DNA of 5,763 bases from Clostridiales bacterium (GTDB lineage: Bacteria; Bacillota; Clostridia; Lachnospirales; Lachnospiraceae): assembly GCA_018372435.1 (NCBI GenBank), contig JAHAJA010000068.1, positions 1 through 5,763 of the forward strand. Reading direction: 5' to 3'. Position 1 is the first letter of the stretch. The number at the start of each line of letters is the position of its first letter. Of this stretch, positions 1 through 4,806 are shown piece after piece. The notes under the pieces were generated by a model, which did no database searches, was not told the DNA's origin, and saw only the letters and a list, made by a program, of their open reading frames with translations. The translations under genes and the position numbers were made by a program.

Positions 1-44
1 TAACACATGCAGTTGACTGTTACTAATAGGTCGAGGGCTTAACC
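1..44 (+). rRNA. 23S ribosomal RNA, 3' end (partial)
   Basis: The first 44 bases match the conserved 3' terminus of bacterial 23S rRNA, including the block ACTAATAGGTCGAGGGCTTA followed by ACC. This terminus pairs with the 5' end of 23S rRNA to close helix 1. The gene is cut by the left edge of the window. The exact mature end is placed at the CC of TTAACC by analogy with other Firmicutes and could differ by a base or two. No 5S rRNA gene follows on this strand. Confidence 0.93.
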
Positions 45-61
45 AAAAAATGACTGACTAA

Positions 62-77
62 AGAGTAGAAATGCTCT
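62..77 (+). other. GAAA-capped hairpin in the rRNA 3' trailer
   Basis: AGAGTA pairs with TGCTCT (one T·G wobble) across a GAAA tetraloop, giving a compact 6-bp hairpin between the 23S 3' end and the operon terminator. GNRA loops are unusually stable in RNA. It may help trailer folding or processing, but this role is inferred. The pairing itself is seen directly. Confidence 0.5.
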
Positions 78-112
78 AATTCAATGTGTAGTTTTGAAGA
101 TATAAGAGAAGG

Positions 113-146
113 AAAACCATTAATTATTATGATTAATGGTTTTTTT
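113..146 (+). terminator. Rho-independent terminator of the rRNA operon
   Basis: A perfect 12-bp inverted repeat, AAAACCATTAAT (113-124) and ATTAATGGTTTT (132-143), encloses a 7-base loop and ends in a run of seven T (140-146). It lies about 70 bases after the 23S 3' end, so it is the natural end of the rRNA transcript. Because the arm starts with four A, it could also work weakly on the other strand, but no - strand gene reads into it here. Confidence 0.9.
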
Positions 147-172
147 GCATGTCATCAGTTACTTACAAGCGT

Positions 173-203
173 ATTGGGTCACTGAAGGAATTAGGTCACT
201 GAA
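173..203 (+). repeat. Short tandem direct repeat, two copies
   Basis: ATTGGGTCACTGAA (173-186) and ATTAGGTCACTGAA (190-203) match at 13 of 14 positions with a period of 17 bases. They lie in non-coding sequence between the rRNA terminator and the decayed coding remnant. No function is apparent; a local duplication is the simplest explanation. Confidence 0.55.
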
Positions 204-230
204 ATAACTAGATAATGTTAACACTTAATT

Positions 231-492
231 GTAGGAGATCGTACCATTGATTATATGATTGGTTCTGATAACTTCTGAGAATGAACAGGTTCGAAGATTA
301 TTTACTCACAAAAGAAGGCGATTTTAGTATGCAAGCTGGACAGCATACAATAACTTATCAGGCATACGATTCTCTTGCAGAAGGACAGTATTATATCTAT
401 ATAATAATAACAACACAGATTATACAACAACAGCTGAATACGATTGGTCTGCATATGTAAGTAGTGCTCAGTTACATGAAAATATTCTATAA
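231..492 (+). pseudogene. Decayed coding remnant, C-terminal end of an unidentified protein
   Basis: No intact reading frame spans this stretch, but three consecutive pieces in different frames read like protein. Positions 231-275 give VGDRTIDYMIGSDNF. Positions 281-400 give an open stretch starting MNRFEDYLLTKEGDF and ending GQYYIY. Positions 403-489 give NNNTDYTTTAEYDWSAY and continue to HENIL before a TAA at 490-492. The last two pieces join smoothly if one base is restored near 401 in the AT-rich tract, giving IYDNNNTDY. The join between the first two pieces near 276-280 is less certain. The composition, rich in Y, T, D and N, would suit an exported or surface protein, but I do not recognise the family. 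The ATG at 281 has no convincing ribosome binding site. Chance non-coding sequence remains possible, especially for the first piece. Confidence 0.45.
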
Positions 493-526
493 AACTAAAA
501 AGACGACCATTTAAGGTCGCCTTCTT
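491..526 (-). terminator. Rho-independent terminator of the LiaF-like gene
   Basis: Read on the - strand, AAGAAGGCGACC (526-515) pairs with GGTCGTCTTTTT (508-497) over a 6-base loop. The stem is 12 bp with two G·U wobbles, and its far arm runs into a T-rich tract. On the + strand the same wobbles become A·C mismatches, so the hairpin is designed for the - strand. It starts 23 bases past the stop codon of the gene ending at 550. Confidence 0.82.
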
Positions 527-549
527 ATTAACGTACAGTTACATGATTA

Positions 550-1239
550 CTAACGTATAATAATTTCGCCAAATACAGCTGAGTAATCTATATAAATGGT
601 AGGTTTGCCACTGTCATATACTTGTTTCGTATTATTTCTCATTGATCCGAGGATCTGTGAACCTGATGTTTTGACATGTACATTTGATGGAACTAATAAT
701 TGAACTTCTCCAAACACACTTGAACAATGAATAACAATATCTTGTGTAATAATAGCACCTGATAAATCTACTTGCAGTTCACCAAAGACAGAACTTAAGG
801 TTGCACCGTAGAAGTTTTCTCTAGGTATGAATATCTTCCTTGACTGAAAGACGGTAGTATAATTTGAAGCATTTTTATCATAATGTATTTCAAAATCATT
901 AAAATTCTTATTAATCGATGTACGGGCCATGTTCCTGAATATAATCCCCAGACCAATGATAATTAAAATAATAGGAAAAATTAATTTACCTGTTAAAGCC
1001 TTATCGATTACATCTTGGCGCATTAACAGAAGTAATATACCGATTGTTAAACCAATTACTGAACCAATGTGGATACCATCAGAGATAATGTGTATAAAAC
1101 AAGGAATAATTATGAACAATGTCCACCAACCAGGGAAAAACAGTGTAATATTCCATAGACCAAACATATTACCTACAATTAGGATACCAATACATATAAA
1201 AAACAATCCCCAAAGGGATGAAGATAATCTTTTCCTCAT
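550..1239 (-). CDS. LiaF-like membrane protein (envelope stress-related)
   Basis: A 229-residue membrane protein resembling LiaI/LiaF-type proteins. The N-terminal half opens with MRKRLSSSLWGLFFICIGIL and has about four hydrophobic segments (roughly residues 8-27, 37-53, 56-74 and 86-101), with the GWW motif at 37-39 typical of the LiaF-like transmembrane region. The C-terminal half (about 115-229) is a beta-rich cytoplasmic domain with recurring SSVFGE-type units at 149-154, 173-178 and 220-225, as in the LiaF C-terminal domain. In Bacillus, LiaF restrains the LiaRS two-component system that senses cell-wall antibiotics. No histidine kinase or response regulator is adjacent here, so a link to such a system is inference. 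The ATG at 1239 was chosen because it begins the conserved domain and has an AAAGGGG site about 13 bases upstream. A longer open frame to 1377 has no ribosome binding site at its ATG. A GTG at 1251 lies too close to that site. The gene is monocistronic with its own terminator. Confidence 0.8.
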   Translation of the reverse strand: MRKRLSSSLWGLFFICIGILIVGNMFGLWNITLFFPGWWTLFIIIPCFIHIISDGIHIGSVIGLTIGILLLLMRQDVIDKALTGKLIFPIILIIIGLGIIFRNMARTSINKNFNDFEIHYDKNASNYTTVFQSRKIFIPRENFYGATLSSVFGELQVDLSGAIITQDIVIHCSSVFGEVQLLVPSNVHVKTSGSQILGSMRNNTKQVYDSGKPTIYIDYSAVFGEIIIR

Positions 1240-1252
1240 ACCAACAATCACG

Positions 1253-1260
1253 CCCCTTTC
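1253..1260 (-). promoter_or_regulatory. Ribosome binding site that sets the LiaF-like start
   Basis: GAAAGGGG on the - strand is the only good Shine-Dalgarno match upstream of the conserved MRKRLSSSLWG start. Its spacing to the ATG at 1239 is on the long side (13 bases), and it sits only one base from an in-frame GTG at 1251. The ATG is therefore preferred, but the exact start is not beyond doubt. Confidence 0.6.
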
Positions 1261-1305
1261 TAATAATAGAGTAACGTATTTTACAGTGATAAACAAGTTA
1301 CATTT

Positions 1306-1334
1306 GTCATAATTTCTAGCCTTATTGTTGTCAT
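1306..1334 (-). promoter_or_regulatory. Candidate vegetative promoter for the LiaF-like gene
   Basis: On the - strand, ATGACA (1334-1329, five of six matches to the -35 consensus) is followed after exactly 17 bases by TATGAC (1311-1306, four of six to the -10 consensus). This would give a 5' leader of roughly 55-60 bases. Alternative pairings in this AT-rich region exist, for example TTGTTT with TACTCT at 17 bases, nearer the gene. Confidence 0.4.
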
Positions 1335-1361
1335 ATATTTTCAAACATAATTCACACATTT

Positions 1362-1393
1362 TACAAGGATAATACACAAACGATAGGTATAAT
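1362..1393 (+). promoter_or_regulatory. Candidate promoter(s) for the chemoreceptor gene
   Basis: Two overlapping signals lie 38-69 bases upstream of the chemoreceptor start. TACA (1362-1365), 14 bases and ACGATAG (1380-1386) resemble the sigma-D/sigma-28 motility promoter pattern TAAA-N14-16-CCGATAT, which often drives chemoreceptor genes. A perfect TATAAT (1388-1393) could be a vegetative -10 element, but no good -35 lies 17 bases upstream of it. Neither signal is strong enough to be certain. Confidence 0.35.
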
Positions 1394-1430
1394 TACGCTA
1401 TCAAAATGCGCATAAAGGAGGAGTCCATTA

Positions 1431-3656
1431 ATGAGTGGAACCGTTAAAAACAAGGGAAGAAGATTTTCAATAAAATATAAATTCGTTAGCTTGTGCCTAG
1501 TAATAATACTTATAATGATGTTAATCAATAATACAATAGCGTTAAGCTATGCCAAAGATACGTTAGAAGATTCGATTCAAACGAATATGGTAAATCTAGC
1601 ACAGTCCTATTCAGATGTTATAGATACGAAGCTAACAAGAATTAATGAATCATTAAGCATGTTATTAAGTTCTGATGCGATTGCTACTTACATCTCGTCT
1701 AATCAAGAAGATAATTCGAGGGAGGCAGAGAACCTGGCAAATATGTTTATGAATGTTAATAGTACATATGAAAGTATCAGTTTTATCAATACGGATGGTA
1801 CTGTTATATATAGTACAGATGAAACCGTGAAGGGAGAAGATATATCTTCTGAGAGTTATTATACTGAGCTAAATCAAAGAAGAAATTATTCATTAAGTGA
1901 TGTTTATATAAGTAAAAACACCAATGAATTATCCATACGAATGTTGGTATCTATTCGTGGCGGTGCAGGAAGTTTGATGGAGGGCACTATAGGAGGTCCA
2001 CAGGGCAGTGAACAAGAAGTTATTACAAAACCAGAGACTGAGGGAGCAAATAATACACAAGAAGTAGTTGGGGATACAATGGAATCTGGCCGGGCGGCTG
2101 AAGGTGCAATTATGATTGTAATACCAGTAAGTACTATTACAGCAGACAGTGGAAATATGCTAATAGATGGTATAGATTCCAGTGAATGCAAAATTGTAGA
2201 TTCTAACAATTCGATTCTATATAGTAAAGATAAGGAGGAGATTGGGAGTCAAATCACCAATGAAGAGATAGTAGGACAGTTGTCTTCTTACTCTAAACAA
2301 CAAGAGGATACTCAAGAGACTACAGATCAACAAGATGGAATTGTTAATGAGAAGACGGAAAGTTATTTTAGATATAAAGAGAATGGGATTGTCAAAATAG
2401 CATCTATTACTAAATTAGGAAATACAGATTGGTATATTATACTCTCTGGAGATCAATCAGAATTGTTCTCCTCAATGAATTCTGTGATTAATAAGATTAT
2501 AATCGCTTGTACAGCAACATCAATTCTGCTGATATCGATAGCATATATCTTAGCAAATCGTATCACAAAACCACTTATGAAACTAACAGAATTAATTAAT
2601 GCTACGGCAGAACTAGATTTTCAAACGGATGTAATTGAATATGAGTTGATTAAGATGAATAAGAGAAAGGATGAGACAGGGGAGATAACAGGTTCCATTC
2701 AAAAGATGCGTAAAAAGTTACGAAATGTAGTGAATGAAATTCAACAAGTAACCAAGGAATTAAGTATTAATAATAATACATTAATCGATATAAGTAACAA
2801 GGTAACCAATCATGTAGAAAAGAGTGTTATAACTACAGATGAGTTGTCAGAAGCGATGCAAGAAAATAGCGCATCAACTGAGATGATTTATATAAATATA
2901 AGTGATATTGAACGAAATACAACTATAATACGAGACATGACGAATGATGGAGCAAAACTTTCCCTTACGCTTAAGGAAAAAGCGGAGAATATTCAAAATA
3001 AGACACAACAGTCTATAAATGAAATTACTAGTGTATACAAGGATATAAAAGAAAAAACTAGTATTGCAATGGAGCAATCCAAATCTGTAGAACAGATTAA
3101 TGAGATGGCAAAAATTATTAAAGATATTGCAAGCCAGACCAGTTTATTGGCGTTAAATGCTTCCATAGAAGCAGCTCGTGCAGGGGAATCTGGTAGAGGT
3201 TTTGCTGTAGTAGCAAGTGAAGTCGGTTCATTAGCAGAGCAGACAGCCGCTACGGTAACTAATATTAGTGCAATCATTCAGCAAACGAATATGGCAGTTG
3301 ATAGTATGAAGAAGAGTCTTGAACAGACGAGAGAGTTTTTAGAGAGTCGTGTGTTGTTAGATTATCAAGAATTTGGTAATATCAGTGAAAAGTATAATGA
3401 AGATTCTCTTGGTATGAATCAGAATATGATGGCTATATTAAGTGAAGTGAAGGAACTTACAGAAAGCATGAAGGAAATTCAAGTGTCCGTCTCTGATATA
3501 ACAGAACGTATGGAGGATGCTACCATTAATATTAAAGATGTGGCATCACAGAATACAGACATTAATCAGTTAACCACCCATACATGTGAAGCGGTGTCTG
3601 AGAATAGGGATTTAGCAGAACAATTGAATTCCAGTATTTCTGAATTTAAACTGTAA
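1431..3656 (+). CDS. Methyl-accepting chemotaxis protein (transmembrane chemoreceptor)
   Basis: A full-length 741-residue chemoreceptor that passes external signals to the CheA/CheW flagellar control complex. Order: a short basic cytoplasmic N-terminus; TM1 (about 17-39); an extracytoplasmic sensor of about 310 residues whose ends read like a double Cache domain (YESISFINTDGTVIYST near 113-129, NTDWYIILSGDQSEL near 331-345); TM2 (about 353-375); HAMP (about 376-432, beginning ANRITKPL); then two long helical arms of about 150 residues each, the length expected for a long-type receptor. The hairpin tip is at about 566-600 (SLLALNASIEAARAGESGRG, then FAVVASEVGSLAEQ). Relative to the usual tip, EVR reads EVG. 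The sensor has two polar low-complexity stretches (about 177-224 and 287-310) that look like inserted loops. The tail ends SEFKL, with no CheR-binding pentapeptide. AAAGGAGGAG at 1414-1423 fixes the ATG. The ligand is unknown. The gene stands alone, so it is probably a scattered receptor working with chemotaxis genes elsewhere. Confidence 0.95.
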   Translation: MSGTVKNKGRRFSIKYKFVSLCLVIILIMMLINNTIALSYAKDTLEDSIQTNMVNLAQSYSDVIDTKLTRINESLSMLLSSDAIATYISSNQEDNSREAENLANMFMNVNSTYESISFINTDGTVIYSTDETVKGEDISSESYYTELNQRRNYSLSDVYISKNTNELSIRMLVSIRGGAGSLMEGTIGGPQGSEQEVITKPETEGANNTQEVVGDTMESGRAAEGAIMIVIPVSTITADSGNMLIDGIDSSECKIVDSNNSILYSKDKEEIGSQITNEEIVGQLSSYSKQQEDTQETTDQQDGIVNEKTESYFRYKENGIVKIASITKLGNTDWYIILSGDQSELFSSMNSVINKIIIACTATSILLISIAYILANRITKPLMKLTELINATAELDFQTDVIEYELIKMNKRKDETGEITGSIQKMRKKLRNVVNEIQQVTKELSINNNTLIDISNKVTNHVEKSVITTDELSEAMQENSASTEMIYINISDIERNTTIIRDMTNDGAKLSLTLKEKAENIQNKTQQSINEITSVYKDIKEKTSIAMEQSKSVEQINEMAKIIKDIASQTSLLALNASIEAARAGESGRGFAVVASEVGSLAEQTAATVTNISAIIQQTNMAVDSMKKSLEQTREFLESRVLLDYQEFGNISEKYNEDSLGMNQNMMAILSEVKELTESMKEIQVSVSDITERMEDATINIKDVASQNTDINQLTTHTCEAVSENRDLAEQLNSSISEFKL

Positions 3657-3657
3657 A

Positions 3658-4101
3658 CTAATTTAAATTACGTTGTTTGTAATCGATATACGTATTGTAG
3701 ATTAATCCAAATAGTACAAGGATACCACCAATAACTTTACCAATGGATAAGGTATCATATCGTAACCAATCAATAATAATTCCAGTAAATATCTGACTGA
3801 TGAATAGTATTATGGTTAATTGGAAGGCAGATATTTTAGGGGTGATATAATTAGATAGTAAGATAGAGAAAACTCCTACGATACCACCAAGATACATGAT
3901 ATATCCGCTTAAGCTATCTGGAAAAACCCACGACGGAGCAATTTCTTTTGAGATAAGTAGCACAATTAAAGAAACAATTCCACCTGTTAGATAATTATAG
4001 AAAGTACTAGCCCTATTACTGATGTGTTTACTTAGTTGAGCATTGGTAGTACGGCTAATAATAACAGTAATCCCACATGTTATAGCTGCAAAAAATGCCA
4101 T
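3658..4101 (-). CDS. YdcZ/DUF606-type DMT transporter subunit, second gene of pair
   Basis: A 147-residue integral membrane protein with five predicted helices (about 3-18, 33-51, 67-84, 91-111 and 119-137). It matches the small half-size drug/metabolite transporter proteins of the DUF606 (YdcZ) family. It aligns with its upstream partner: N20 and G40 frame the same block, an LGG motif lies at 71-73, and IID is at 109-111. Basic residues cluster in the loop after TM1 (R17, K25, R30) and at the C-terminus (K142, R144), predicting an outside N-terminus and an inside C-terminus. This is the reverse of its partner. It follows that gene by 18 bases in the same operon, with AAAGGGG about 8 bases before its ATG. 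Its stop codon is one base from that of the convergent chemoreceptor, and no terminator was found. Such proteins usually act as pairs; the substrate cannot be inferred. Confidence 0.82.
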   Translation of the reverse strand: MAFFAAITCGITVIISRTTNAQLSKHISNRASTFYNYLTGGIVSLIVLLISKEIAPSWVFPDSLSGYIMYLGGIVGVFSILLSNYITPKISAFQLTIILFISQIFTGIIIDWLRYDTLSIGKVIGGILVLFGLIYNTYIDYKQRNLN

Positions 4102-4119
4102 AATTAATTCCCCTTTCCT

Positions 4120-4542
4120 TTATAAGAACATAGCAAAGATCCCTAGAAGGATGCTACCTAGTCCAATTAGCTTATGCTTATTAAATGGGTGTTTGATACT
4201 CCCTAGAAAACCATAATGGTCAATTATTAAGGAAGTAGTTGTTTGTGCAAATAAACTTATTCCTAATGTTATTGTAATACCTAGATACATTGTACTTAGA
4301 TTATTGAATACCACTGTTAATACTCCAATGGTTCCACCTAGATAGAGATATAATGGAATCTTTTTGTTTTCTTTTATGAATTTATTCCTTTGTATGACAT
4401 AAAACAGTGTAATTAGGGTAAGCCCTGATAGATGAATAAATACAGTAGCATGGTAATTCCCGATATGAGAAGCTAATTCACCATTCATCATAGTCATTGT
4501 GGTAATTAAAATGCCGTTGAGTACTGCTAGTAGCTGTGTCAT
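4120..4542 (-). CDS. YdcZ/DUF606-type DMT transporter subunit, first gene of pair
   Basis: A 140-residue hydrophobic protein with five predicted helices (about 3-19, 32-50, 64-84, 87-107 and 124-140), the usual size for a DUF606 half-transporter. Family features are the polar block NGELASHIGN at 20-29 within or after TM1, LGG at 68-70, and SLIID at 104-108. Positive charge lies in the loop between TM2 and TM3 (R52, K54, K57, K60, K61) and between TM4 and TM5 (K117, K122, K124), while the TM1-TM2 loop has none. The positive-inside rule thus places the N-terminus inside and the C-terminus outside. Start: ATG with AAAGGA six bases upstream. It is the promoter-proximal gene of a two-gene operon transcribed away from the YeiL-type regulator. 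The substrate is unknown; the family assignment is firm, while export of a small metabolite or drug is only inferred from the wider DMT superfamily. Confidence 0.82.
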   Translation of the reverse strand: MTQLLAVLNGILITTMTMMNGELASHIGNYHATVFIHLSGLTLITLFYVIQRNKFIKENKKIPLYLYLGGTIGVLTVVFNNLSTMYLGITITLGISLFAQTTTSLIIDHYGFLGSIKHPFNKHKLIGLGSILLGIFAMFL

Positions 4543-4571
4543 AGTAGTTCCTTTCTTATTTTTACTAATTT

Positions 4572-4609
4572 AAGACTATTACACATTACAGAGAGTCTTG
4601 TAAGAGTCT
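4572..4609 (-). repeat. Repeated AGACTCT units in the transporter mRNA leader
   Basis: Read on the - strand, AGACTCT occurs twice (4609-4603 and 4598-4592) with an 11-base period, and AGTCTT follows at 4577-4572. Either copy can pair its AGACT with the downstream AGTCT, and the second copy can form a 6-bp AAGACT/AGTCTT stem. If transcription starts near 4622, all lie in the untranslated leader. Two competing helices, or a helically phased protein site, are possible. No U-tract follows, so it is not a terminator. Confidence 0.35.
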
Positions 4610-4628
4610 ATATAAATGATTTAGTACG

Positions 4629-4634
4629 ATTATA
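4629..4634 (-). promoter_or_regulatory. -10 element for the transporter pair
   Basis: A perfect TATAAT on the - strand. With a start 7 bases downstream (near 4622), the leader to the first transporter gene would be about 80 bases. The hexamer 17 bases upstream (TATACT, 4657-4652) is a poor -35 and overlaps the palindrome at 4658-4669, the layout of an activator-dependent promoter. Confidence 0.5.
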
Positions 4635-4655
4635 TGAATAATTCTTGCATAAGTA

Positions 4656-4671
4656 TATGACATATGTCACA
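4656..4671. promoter_or_regulatory. Crp/Fnr-type palindromic operator between divergent genes
   Basis: TGACATATGTCA (4658-4669) is a perfect 12-bp palindrome. With flanking bases, TATGA-N6-TCACA matches nine of the ten defined bases of the CRP consensus TGTGA-N6-TCACA. It lies in the intergenic region directly between the transporter operon and the Crp/Fnr-family regulator gene. Its centre, 4663.5, is equally distant (29.5 bases) from the near edges of TATAAT on the - strand and TATGGT on the + strand. The likely binder is the neighbouring YeiL-type protein, but its recognition helix differs from that of CRP, so this is inferred. Confidence 0.6.
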
Positions 4672-4692
4672 CTATATATAGAAAATATTTCT

Positions 4693-4698
4693 TATGGT
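4693..4698 (+). promoter_or_regulatory. Candidate -10 element for the YeiL-type regulator
   Basis: TATGGT matches four of six bases of the -10 consensus, and its position mirrors the - strand TATAAT about the palindrome. A start near 4705 would leave a leader of about 100 bases. No good -35 is present (CACTAT at 4670-4675), as expected if an activator bound at the palindrome replaces it. An alternative is TTGAAT (4708-4713) with GTTAAT (4731-4736) at 17-base spacing. Confidence 0.35.
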
Positions 4699-4790
4699 GT
4701 TATTAATTTGAATTAAGATAAGGATATTGGGTTAATAGAAGAGTTATTTTACTAAAGATTTGAGCAGTTGAAAGTTTCTAGACTTGGGAG

Positions 4791-4797
4791 GGGGAGG
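4791..4797 (+). promoter_or_regulatory. Ribosome binding site that sets the regulator start
   Basis: GGGGAGG lies nine bases before the ATG at 4807. This places the start there rather than at the in-frame TTG at 4768, whose extra 13 residues would be encoded across the ribosome binding site itself and show no family resemblance. Confidence 0.85.
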
Positions 4798-4806
4798 TTT
4801 ATTACT

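Noticed and set aside
149..202. Small open frame of 17 codons (MSSVTYKRIGSLKELGH)
   Set aside because: It begins at the tail of the rRNA terminator with no ribosome binding site, spans the tandem repeat, and has no recognisable similarity.
929..1312. Open frame of 127 codons on the + strand
   Set aside because: It lies opposite the LiaF-like gene, has no ribosome binding site and encodes no recognisable protein, while the - strand reading has clear domains.
1240..1377. N-terminal extension of the LiaF-like protein with a CKMCELC cysteine cluster
   Set aside because: The upstream ATG at 1377 has no ribosome binding site, the extension overlaps the likely promoter, and family members begin at the MRKRLSSSLWG position.
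1904..2209. Open frame of 101 codons on the - strand within the chemoreceptor
   Set aside because: It is antisense to an intact, well-supported receptor gene and shows no family features or start signals. The same applies to the frames at 2874-3077 and 2993-3277.
3514..3547. 8-bp hairpin (GATGCTAC/GTGGCATC) inside the chemoreceptor gene as a terminator for the opposing operon
   Set aside because: It has a 16-base loop, and no T-run follows on either strand.
4768..4806. TTG start adding 13 residues to the regulator
   Set aside because: There is no ribosome binding site upstream of it, while GGGGAGG is correctly spaced to the ATG at 4807.
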